Shown: one piece after another, positions 48,651 to 56,277 of the stretch | How positions within the stretch are numbered: position 1 is the stretch's first letter | Layout of the letters: each line of letters starts with the position of its first letter | Assembly (NCBI GenBank): GCA_035701825.1 | Contig: DASSRK010000036.1 | Span: forward strand, 26,578 to 90,577 | DNA: 64,000 nucleotides | Direction: 5' to 3' | From: CADEED01 sp035701825 | GTDB lineage: Bacteria; Pseudomonadota; Gammaproteobacteria; Steroidobacterales; Steroidobacteraceae | Position numbers and translations under genes: made by a program | Notes under the pieces: model-generated | Database searches by the model: none | Told to the model about the DNA's origin: nothing | The model's input: the letters and a program-made list of their open reading frames with translations, nothing else

Positions 48651-50624
48651 ATGGACGACGCCAGATCTCCCGCGTCATCCGCGCGATCTAACCAGTTGCG
48701 CGCGCCGGCTTATATTGGCCCGCTGATTCCCGCTGACCGCCGGGTGCTGCGTTACGTCGCGGCCATCGCCGTGGTCCTGGTCACGGTGACGGTGCGCGCC
48801 GCGATGTCGCCGCTGCTGGGTACCCAGGCGCCGTTGCTGCCGTTCGTGCTGGCGGTGTTTGCCAGCGCGTACCTCGGCGGGGGAGGCCCGGGCCTGTTGG
48901 CCAGCTTCCTGACGCCGATCGCGGCCACCATCTGGTTCACGACCTGGCCGCACGATGCGTCACCGGGGCAATGGGCGGCCCACGTCGCGTTCTTCCTGTT
49001 GGTCGCCGCTCTCGCCACGGCGCTCATGCGCGAACTGCAGCGCAGTGCCGAGGCGCAGGTCGCCGCGCTGCGTGCCGCGGACCGCAGTGCGCGAAGCGCG
49101 GAAGACAGCGCCGCCCAGTTGCGCCTGATCGCCGATTCGGTGCCGGTGCTCATTTCGTACATCGGCAAGGACGGGTTCTACCGGTTCGTCAACCGGCAGT
49201 ACCACGCCTGGTTCGGTGGGCCGCCCGACGCGATGGTGGGCAAACACATCAGCGAGATGGTCGGCGTGGCGGCCTTCGAGGTGTTGCGGCCGAGAATCGA
49301 GCGGGCGTTGAACGGCGAACGTGTGTTCTTCGAGCATGAGCTGCCCTTCACCGGCGGCCCGCGGGAAGTCGCCGTGCATTACATCCCGGACTTCGACGGC
49401 TACGGCCGCGTGCGCGGCTGCTTCGCGCTCATCGAGGATGTCGGTCCGCGCAAACGCGCCGAGCGAATCCTGCGCGAGACCGATCGGCGCAAGGATGAAT
49501 TCCTCGCGATGCTCGCGCACGAACTGCGCAATCCGCTGACGCCGATCCGCAACGTCGCGCACATCCTCGCGAAGGGGAATCCCGAGCCCGCCACCGTGCG
49601 CCGCACCGGCGAGATGCTCGAGCGCCAGGCCAACCAGCTCACGCGGCTGGTCTCCGACCTGCTGGATGTCGCGCGCATCATCCGGGGCCGGGTGACGCTG
49701 GAGCGCACGCCGCTCGACATCGGGCGCGTGCTCGACACGGCGCTCGAAGCCGTGCGGCCGCAGACCGACCTGCGCGGGCAGACCGTCACCACCACGCGGC
49801 CGATCGCACCGCTGTTCGTCGAGGGAGACGCCGTGCGCCTGTGCCAGGTGATCTCCAACCTGCTGACCAACGCCAGCAAGTATTCACCCGAGGGAGCGCG
49901 CATCGACGTGTCGCTGGGCGAAAGCGCCGGCGACGTGCAGCTGGTGGTGCGCGACGAGGGCATCGGCATCGATCCGCAAATGATGCCGCGGTTGTTCGAC
50001 GAGGGCTTCCTGCAGGGAGACCGGACGCTGGACCGCACCCACGACGGGCTCGGCGTCGGACTCACCATCGTCAAGCACGTCGTCGAGCTGCACGGCGGCG
50101 AAGTCGACGTGCAGAGCGCCGGGCTCGGCAAGGGCAGCGAGTTCAGCATCCGGTTGCGGCGCGTAGCCGCGCCGCCGCAGCTCCAGCCGGACGGTGGCGA
50201 GCCACTGCAGCGCGCGCCGCGCCGCGTGCTGGTGGTGGAGGACAGCCGGGATTCCGCCGAGTCGCTGCGCGAGCTGTTGCGCATGAGCGGCCACGAGGTG
50301 ATGGCGGTGCACGACGGTGCGCAGGCGCTGAGCGTGCTCGAGGACTTCCGCGCCGACGTCGTGTTGCTGGACGTCGCGCTGCCGCGCATGGACGGCTTCA
50401 TGGTGGCGCACGCGATTCGCGCGCGCTTCGCGCACCTGCCGCTGCGGCCACGGCTGCTGGCGCTCACCGGCCACGGGCGCGAAGAAGACCGGCTGTCGGC
50501 GCTGCGCTCGGGCTTCGACGGGCACCTCACCAAGCCGGTGGAGCCCGCGGTGTTGTTGCAGGCGATTGCCCAGGAAGGCCCGTCGCAGGTCATGCCCAGC
50601 GAGCTGGGCAGGGAATCCGATTAG
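48651..50624 (+). CDS. Membrane hybrid histidine kinase (DUF4118-like, PAS, HisKA, HATPase, receiver)
   Basis: A 657-residue hybrid kinase. Four N-terminal helices (about 30-125; VLRYVAAIAVVLVTVTVRAA, YLGGGGPGLLASFLTPIAAT) match the DUF4118/KdpD membrane region. A coiled segment and one PAS domain (about 150-265) follow. HisKA has H290 in AHELRNPLTPIRN, HATPase has NLLTNASKYS and DEGIGID, and the receiver has D574 in LLDVALPRMDGFMV. TTG at 48642 is possible, but ATG 48651 is preferred. It converges, 7 nt apart, with another hybrid kinase of the same core sequence. Confidence 0.92.
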   Translation: MDDARSPASSARSNQLRAPAYIGPLIPADRRVLRYVAAIAVVLVTVTVRAAMSPLLGTQAPLLPFVLAVFASAYLGGGGPGLLASFLTPIAATIWFTTWPHDASPGQWAAHVAFFLLVAALATALMRELQRSAEAQVAALRAADRSARSAEDSAAQLRLIADSVPVLISYIGKDGFYRFVNRQYHAWFGGPPDAMVGKHISEMVGVAAFEVLRPRIERALNGERVFFEHELPFTGGPREVAVHYIPDFDGYGRVRGCFALIEDVGPRKRAERILRETDRRKDEFLAMLAHELRNPLTPIRNVAHILAKGNPEPATVRRTGEMLERQANQLTRLVSDLLDVARIIRGRVTLERTPLDIGRVLDTALEAVRPQTDLRGQTVTTTRPIAPLFVEGDAVRLCQVISNLLTNASKYSPEGARIDVSLGESAGDVQLVVRDEGIGIDPQMMPRLFDEGFLQGDRTLDRTHDGLGVGLTIVKHVVELHGGEVDVQSAGLGKGSEFSIRLRRVAAPPQLQPDGGEPLQRAPRRVLVVEDSRDSAESLRELLRMSGHEVMAVHDGAQALSVLEDFRADVVLLDVALPRMDGFMVAHAIRARFAHLPLRPRLLALTGHGREEDRLSALRSGFDGHLTKPVEPAVLLQAIAQEGPSQVMPSELGRESD

Positions 50625-50631
50625 CGCCGGG

Positions 50632-52944
50632 TCAGGCGCGATCGCGCGAGTCGTCGTGAGCCGCCGCGTCGGCGGCCGCGCTCGATGGCATGCGGGCGGC
50701 GAGCACGCGCTCCACGTGATCCGGATCGACCGGCTTGGTCAGGTGCTCATCGAAGCCCGCGGCCAGCGCCGCCTGCCTGTCCTGCTCCTGGCCCCAGCCG
50801 GTGAGGGCGACCAGCACGGCACGGCGTCCCCAGGCTTCGCGCCGCATGCGTCGCGCGACTTCATGGCCGCTCATGCCGGGCATGCCGATGTCGATGACCG
50901 CGGCGTCCGGGTGTAGTTGGGCGCCGAGCTCGAGCGCTTCGCCGCCGTCGGCGGCGACGCCGACTTCGTAACCGAGAAAGCGCAATACCATGGCCAGCGA
51001 TTCGGCCGCGTCGCGATTGTCGTCGGCGACCAGCACCCGCCCGCGGCGCACGGCGCTGGCATTGGCCGCGCCGCGCGTGGCTTCGGCCGCCGGCGCGCGC
51101 GGCGCCGCGAGGATCCGGTGCGGCAGGCGCACGATGAACTCGCTGCCCCGGCCGAGTCCCTCGCTGCGCACCTCGACGCGCCCGCCGTGCAGCGCCACCA
51201 GCCCCTTGACCAGCGCCAGCCCGATGCCGAGCCCGCCTTCCGCGCGATCGATGGCCGAATTGACCTGCGAGAACATGGTGAACAGCGCCGGCATGGCTTC
51301 CTGCGAGAGGCCGATGCCGTTGTCGCGGATGGTGATTACCAGCTCGGCATTCTCGACACGCGCGTCGAGCTCGATGCGCCCGCCCGAGTCGGTGTACTTG
51401 GCGGCGTTGGTCAGCAGGTTGCCGATGACCTGCGACAGGCGCAGCGGGTCCGCCGCGAGGCGGATGTTTTCCGCGGGGAGATTCACCGTGAGTTGATGGT
51501 GTTTTGCGTCGATCAGCGGCCGCGCGGTTTCGATGGCCACGCTGGCCACGGAGCGCAGGTCGACGTAATCCTTCTTGAGCTCGAGCTGGCCGCGGGTGAT
51601 GCGCGACACGTCCAGCAGGTCGTCGAGCAGCAGCGACATGCGCTGCACCTGGCGCGCGATGACCTCGCGTCCCCACTTGCGCTGGCGCTCGTCGGCCGCA
51701 TCGGAATCGAGGATGCGCACGGCATTGCGGATCGGCGCCAGCGGGTTGCGAAGCTCGTGCGCCAGCGTCGCGAGGAACTCGTCCTTGCGCCGGTCGGCCT
51801 CCAGCAGGGCGCGTTCGGTGTTCTTGAGGCGCGAGATGTCGAGGTTGATGCCGGCCCAGCGCTGGATGCGCCCGGCATCGTCGCGGATCGGCACGCCCTG
51901 CGCGAGGATGGCGTGGTACTTGCCGTCCACGCCGAGATAGCGGTGCTCGCGATACCAGTTGCTGCCGGTGCGCGCGCACTCGCGCCAGGCCTCGAGGGTG
52001 TCCTGCGCATCGTCGGGATGCAGCACCTTGCCCCAGCCCTCGGCGGCCGCCTGCGGCAGCGTCATGCCGACCAGCCGCAGGAACGAGTCGCTCGCATAGA
52101 TCAACTTGCCTTCGGCGTCCGTGACCCACACGCCGTAGTTGATGGTCTCGCCGATCGCGCGGTACAGCTTCTCGCTGGTCTCGAGCGCGCGCGAGCGCGC
52201 CTGCACCTCGTCGAGCATGTTGTTGAAGGCGTCGACCACCACGCCGATCTCGTCGAGCGTGGTGCGCTTCGCGCGGAACGACCAGTCGCGCTTCTCGACG
52301 ATCTGCCGGGCCACGTGCGCCATGGACTCCATCGGCCGGCTGACCACGCGCTGCAGCCAGCTGGAGACCAGCAGCGCGGCCACCAGGCCGAGCACCATGA
52401 CGGCACCGAGCACCGAAAGATAGGCGCGCAGCCGCCCGGAGACGTCGTACTCGGCCCGCAGGTAGATAGTCCCGACGGTCTCGCCGCCCAGGTAGACGGG
52501 GTGCACCAGGTCGACGCGGCCGCCGTCGAGGTGCACGCCGGGCGCGAGCGCCGGTACGCGCGGCGCCGGGGACAGCTCGCCCGCGCGCGTGTATTGCGCG
52601 AACAGCGCGCCGCGGCTGTCGTACAGCGCCGCGGCGTGAATCGAGGCGCGCGCCTGCAACGCATTCAGGTTACGCTGCGCACCCTCCACGTCATTGAACG
52701 ACAGCGCCGGTTGCACGGCGAGGGACAGGATGGCCGCTTCAGTTCCGAGATCATTGGCCCACGCCGCGCGGTTGCCGCGCACGTCGGTAAAGAGCAACGC
52801 CGCGCCCGCGACCGCCAGGGCGACCGCGGTGGTTGTAAGCATTACAACCATCAGCTTGCCCGCGAGGCTGCGCCGTGCATGGCGCATGGCGGCGAGCGCA
52901 CGCCAGGCGCGGTGGCCGCGTTGTTCGGGTTCGGTGACGGGCAT
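50632..52944 (-). CDS. Membrane hybrid histidine kinase with CHASE8-like sensor, HAMP, PAS, HisKA, HATPase and receiver
   Basis: A 770-residue kinase. Helix 1 (about 29-52, LAGKLMVVMLTTTAVALAVA) and helix 2 (about 175-195, LSVLGAVMVLGLVAALLVSS) bracket a periplasmic domain of about 120 residues. Its content (NRAAWANDLGTEAAILSLAV, QPALSFNDVEGAQRNLNALQ, ASIHAAALYDSRGALFAQYT) fits CHASE8, the sensor of YfiN. HAMP, PAS (about 265-380), HisKA with H396, HATPase and a receiver with D685 follow. It is divergent from yfiR and a TonB receptor. In the YfiBNR system YfiR represses YfiN through this sensor, so YfiR-type control of this kinase is a reasonable inference. Confidence 0.9.
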   Translation of the reverse strand: MPVTEPEQRGHRAWRALAAMRHARRSLAGKLMVVMLTTTAVALAVAGAALLFTDVRGNRAAWANDLGTEAAILSLAVQPALSFNDVEGAQRNLNALQARASIHAAALYDSRGALFAQYTRAGELSPAPRVPALAPGVHLDGGRVDLVHPVYLGGETVGTIYLRAEYDVSGRLRAYLSVLGAVMVLGLVAALLVSSWLQRVVSRPMESMAHVARQIVEKRDWSFRAKRTTLDEIGVVVDAFNNMLDEVQARSRALETSEKLYRAIGETINYGVWVTDAEGKLIYASDSFLRLVGMTLPQAAAEGWGKVLHPDDAQDTLEAWRECARTGSNWYREHRYLGVDGKYHAILAQGVPIRDDAGRIQRWAGINLDISRLKNTERALLEADRRKDEFLATLAHELRNPLAPIRNAVRILDSDAADERQRKWGREVIARQVQRMSLLLDDLLDVSRITRGQLELKKDYVDLRSVASVAIETARPLIDAKHHQLTVNLPAENIRLAADPLRLSQVIGNLLTNAAKYTDSGGRIELDARVENAELVITIRDNGIGLSQEAMPALFTMFSQVNSAIDRAEGGLGIGLALVKGLVALHGGRVEVRSEGLGRGSEFIVRLPHRILAAPRAPAAEATRGAANASAVRRGRVLVADDNRDAAESLAMVLRFLGYEVGVAADGGEALELGAQLHPDAAVIDIGMPGMSGHEVARRMRREAWGRRAVLVALTGWGQEQDRQAALAAGFDEHLTKPVDPDHVERVLAARMPSSAAADAAAHDDSRDRA

Positions 52945-53047
52945 CCGGTGTCCTCGTCTTGCCTTGCTATAGGAATTACGCTCCACTGCAATCAGCCGTG
53001 TCCTACAAGAACAAGCAGGAGCGTCTCGAAGCGTGCGGGAGAATGCC

Positions 53048-53686
53048 ATGAAATCGCGCCTGGCCGCATGTTGGGCCGCAATGGTGCTCGGCGTGGTGTT
53101 GCCCGTCGTATGCGCACCACAGGCCGCGGTATTCTCCGCGGACTCCGTGAAAGCCGCATTCCTCTACCGCTTTGCCTCGTATGTCGAATGGCCCGCCGAT
53201 GCGGCGCCGGGTCCGCTGGTCATCGGCGTGGTCGGCGGCGAGCAGATTGCCAACCAGCTCGATGAGCTGTTGCCGCGCATGACGGTGAACGGCAGGCCCG
53301 CGCAGGTGCGGCGCATCGGCAAGGCCGGTGACCTGGACGGCGTGCACATTCTCTACGTCGCCCCGCAGGCCATGAAGCGTTCGCGCGGTTGGCGCAATTC
53401 GCTGGGCACGCGCCCGGTGCTCGTGGTCACCGACCTCGACGGCGGGCTCGATAGTGGCTCGGTCATCAATTTCGTCGAAGCGAACCGCAACGTTCGTTTC
53501 GAGGTCTCGCTGATCGCCGCGGATCGTGCGCACCTCAAGATCACCTCCGCGCTGTTGTCGGTGGCCGCGCGCGTCGAGCGGCGCCCGCAGGCCTGGACTC
53601 GCTGCGCGGAACCGTACCCGCCGCCCCACGGGCCCGCGGCTTGCCAGGTGCGCTTCGCGGCTGCGCACGCGGGAGTAGTTCGATGA
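53048..53686 (+). CDS. YfiR-family (DUF4154) periplasmic protein
   Basis: A 212-residue exported protein. After a signal peptide ending near CAPQAA come the DUF4154 marks FSADSVKAAFLYRFASYVEW, LVIGVVGGEQIANQLDELLP, GVHILYVAPQAMKRSRGWRN, VLVVTDLDGGLDSGSVINFV and NVRFEVSLIAADRAHLKITS. YfiR proteins bind and inhibit a CHASE8 membrane partner. Here the mature domain lacks the two disulfide pairs I recall for Pseudomonas YfiR. It has only two cysteines, both in the C-terminal extension. The stop overlaps the start of the TonB receptor (ATGA), so the two are co-translated. Confidence 0.9.
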   Translation: MKSRLAACWAAMVLGVVLPVVCAPQAAVFSADSVKAAFLYRFASYVEWPADAAPGPLVIGVVGGEQIANQLDELLPRMTVNGRPAQVRRIGKAGDLDGVHILYVAPQAMKRSRGWRNSLGTRPVLVVTDLDGGLDSGSVINFVEANRNVRFEVSLIAADRAHLKITSALLSVAARVERRPQAWTRCAEPYPPPHGPAACQVRFAAAHAGVVR

Positions 53687-55614
53687 GCCCGCGCCTGGCG
53701 GGCGTCCGGGCGGGCGCATGCCTCGCCGGCATCTGCGCCGCGGCGCCGGCGGCGGCGCAGCTGGTGGCGTCCAACGACCCGGTGAACCAGCTCAGCCGCA
53801 TGTCGCTCGAGGAACTCGCCAACGTCGAGGTCACCTCGGTGTCCAAGCAGGCGCAGAGCCTGTCGAGCGCGCCCGCGTCCATCTACGTGATCACGCACGA
53901 GGAGATCGTGCGCTCCGGCGTGCTGAGCGTGCCCGAGGCACTGCGGCTCGCGCCGAACCTGCAGGTGGAGCAGATCAATTCCCAGGATTACCAGATCGGT
54001 GCGCGCGGCTTCGGCGGGCACCTCGAGTACCAGAACTTCTCCAACAAGATCCTGATCCTCATCGACGGCCGCAGCGTCTACAACCCGCTGTTCTCCGGTG
54101 TCGCCTACGACGCGCAGGAAGTCGTCATGGACGACATCGAGCGCATCGAGGTCATCAGCGGCCCCGGTGCGACCCTGTGGGGCGCCAACGCCATGAACGG
54201 CGTCATCAACATCATCACGCGCAGCGCGCGCGAGACGCAGGGCACGCTGCTGCACGCCAGCGCCGGTGCCCAGGAGACGGCGCTGGCCGCGCGCTATGGC
54301 GCGGGCTTCGGCGACGGCGATGCCTTTCGCGTGTATGCCAAGACCTTCGACCGCGGGCCGAGCGAACTGCCGGACGGCGGCAGCGGCGGCGATCGCTGGA
54401 ACAAGGTCATGACCGGGTTCCGCGTCGACCTCGACGCGCCCACGGCCAGCAACCGCTTCACGATCCAGGGTGACTACCAGCAGGCCGGCGAAAACCATGG
54501 CGCGTTCGGCGAGGTGGACTTCGAACAGTTCGACCTGGTGGGGCGCTGGCAGCACGAGGGCCAGCGCGCGAGCTCGCGCCTGCAGGTGTTCTTTGATCAC
54601 TCGGATCGCGACCAACCACCCGCGGGCGTCGCCTTCACGCTGAGCACCTGGGATCTCGATTTCCAGCAGACGCTGGCGCTCGGCGCGCGTCACAGCGTGG
54701 TCTGGGGCCTCGGCCAGCGCTCGCACGACTACGACATCACCAGCACCGCGACGCTGGCCTTCCAGCCCGAACATCGCAACCTGCAGCTCACCAACGTCTT
54801 CGCGCAGGACTCGATCGAGCTCGGCGGCCAGTTCACGCTCGTGGCCGGCATCAAGTTCGAGAAGAATTCATTCACCGACTGGTCGACCTTGCCCGACCTG
54901 CGGCTCTCGTGGGCGCCGAATCCGCACACGCTGATGTGGGCGGCCGCGGCGCGCGCCATCCGCGCACCGACGCCCTTCGACGTCGACGTGCAGGAATACT
55001 CCAATGGCCTGCTGTTCATCGCCGGCGATCCCGCATTCCGCACCGAGAAGGTCGACGCCTTCGAGCTCGGTTACCGCAGCCAGCCGCACGACGCCATGTC
55101 GTGGTCGCTGGCCGTGTTCTACGACGAATACGACGACCTGCGCACCATCGAGCCCACGCCCCAGGCTTTCCTGCCGTTGCACTGGGGCAATCTCATGGAG
55201 GGCGAGACCTATGGCTTCGAGCTGTGGGCCAACTGGCAGGTGACCCGCTGGTGGCGCCTGTCGCCGGGATACCGCTCGCTCGAGAAGCGGCTGTCCTTCA
55301 GCGACGGCGCCTCGGAGCTGCTCGGCGTGGAGCAGGCGGGCAACGATCCCGCGCAGCGCGCCTTGCTCAAGTCGTCGATGGACTTCGGGCGCTGGTCGCT
55401 CGACGCGACGCTGCGTTATGTCGGCAAGCTGCCGTCGCCCGAGAACCCGTCGTATACCGACCTGGGCGCGCGACTCGCGTGGCGGGCCTCCGATTCGCTC
55501 GAAATCGCGCTGAGCGGAATCAATCTACTCGATGCCACGCATGCCGAGTACGCACTGCCGACCGCGAACGAGATCCGCCGCTCTATCTACGCGGAGGCGC
55601 GGCTGGTGCTCTGA
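53683..55614 (+). CDS. TonB-dependent outer-membrane receptor
   Basis: A 643-residue receptor with a signal peptide ending AAAQ. The plug domain (about 40-165) has LSRMSLEELANVEVTSVSKQ as a TonB-box-proximal region, SAPASIYVITHEEIVRSGVL, and GPGATLWGANAMNGVINIIT, a plug hallmark. The 22-strand barrel region ends SIYAEARLVL. It is most like the vitamin B12/iron-complex branch, but the ligand cannot be read. It is translationally coupled to yfiR. This gene order (YfiR, TonB receptor, sensor kinase) recurs in environmental proteobacteria and suggests surface sensing or uptake linked to signalling. Confidence 0.92.
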   Translation: MSPRLAGVRAGACLAGICAAAPAAAQLVASNDPVNQLSRMSLEELANVEVTSVSKQAQSLSSAPASIYVITHEEIVRSGVLSVPEALRLAPNLQVEQINSQDYQIGARGFGGHLEYQNFSNKILILIDGRSVYNPLFSGVAYDAQEVVMDDIERIEVISGPGATLWGANAMNGVINIITRSARETQGTLLHASAGAQETALAARYGAGFGDGDAFRVYAKTFDRGPSELPDGGSGGDRWNKVMTGFRVDLDAPTASNRFTIQGDYQQAGENHGAFGEVDFEQFDLVGRWQHEGQRASSRLQVFFDHSDRDQPPAGVAFTLSTWDLDFQQTLALGARHSVVWGLGQRSHDYDITSTATLAFQPEHRNLQLTNVFAQDSIELGGQFTLVAGIKFEKNSFTDWSTLPDLRLSWAPNPHTLMWAAAARAIRAPTPFDVDVQEYSNGLLFIAGDPAFRTEKVDAFELGYRSQPHDAMSWSLAVFYDEYDDLRTIEPTPQAFLPLHWGNLMEGETYGFELWANWQVTRWWRLSPGYRSLEKRLSFSDGASELLGVEQAGNDPAQRALLKSSMDFGRWSLDATLRYVGKLPSPENPSYTDLGARLAWRASDSLEIALSGINLLDATHAEYALPTANEIRRSIYAEARLVL

Positions 55615-55727
55615 TGCCGGGCAGCGGCGCTGTAGGCGCCGGCGCGGACGAATTGGGAACTGGCTCACACTCGAATCTCGTGCGCAGGCATTCCGCGGAC
55701 CGGGCCGCGCCCTAGAATGCAGGCCAC

Positions 55728-56186
55728 ATGTCTGCACCGATGCATGAACGACGCAATCGGCACGAGCGGCGTCGTTCGGTGGTCCGGGCGTTGTGGCACG
55801 GCAATTTCCTGAGACGGCGGGTGGCGCCGCGCCGCGTGGGCGAACGTCACGCGGTGGTGACCGACTGGTTTCACCCGCAGTGGCTGGCAGTCGGCATCCT
55901 GATCCTGCTCCTTTGCAGTGCAGACGCCATCCTGACGCTCACGCTGATCTCGCTCGGCGCCCGGGAGATCAATCCTTTCATGCAGCCGCTGGTCCAGGGC
56001 AGTGGACACGCCTTCGCCTTCTGGAAGGTCGGGCTTACCGCCGTGGGCGTGGTCATGCTGACCGTGATCGCGCGCCTGCAGGTGTTCGGCAAGGGTGTCG
56101 GAACTCTCCTCTACCTGGTTCTCGCCATGTATGCGGCGCTGGTGGGCTACGAAGTCGTTCTTTTACGTAACATTCCCTGGGAATAG
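55728..56186 (+). CDS. DUF5658-like membrane protein
   Basis: A 152-residue protein with a very basic N-terminus (RRNRHERRRSVVR) and three hydrophobic helices: WLAVGILILLLCSADAILTL, FAFWKVGLTAVGVVMLTVIA and GTLLYLVLAMYAALVGYEVV. ADAILTLTLISLGAREINPF is the pattern of DUF5658 proteins, whose role is unknown. It is a separate transcription unit just before sucA. Confidence 0.75.
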   Translation: MSAPMHERRNRHERRRSVVRALWHGNFLRRRVAPRRVGERHAVVTDWFHPQWLAVGILILLLCSADAILTLTLISLGAREINPFMQPLVQGSGHAFAFWKVGLTAVGVVMLTVIARLQVFGKGVGTLLYLVLAMYAALVGYEVVLLRNIPWE

Positions 56187-56277
56187 GCACTGATTGCCTT
56201 TCCGGGGGCGGGCCGCATCGGCTAACATACCGCCCCTTTGCTCCAGGACCTTGAGTCCACAAGGATTTTTTCTCCGT

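Noticed and set aside
50632..50635. Short gap between two convergent hybrid kinase genes as a possible terminator
   Set aside because: The 7 bases between the stops have no room for a hairpin, and no T-run was found on either side.
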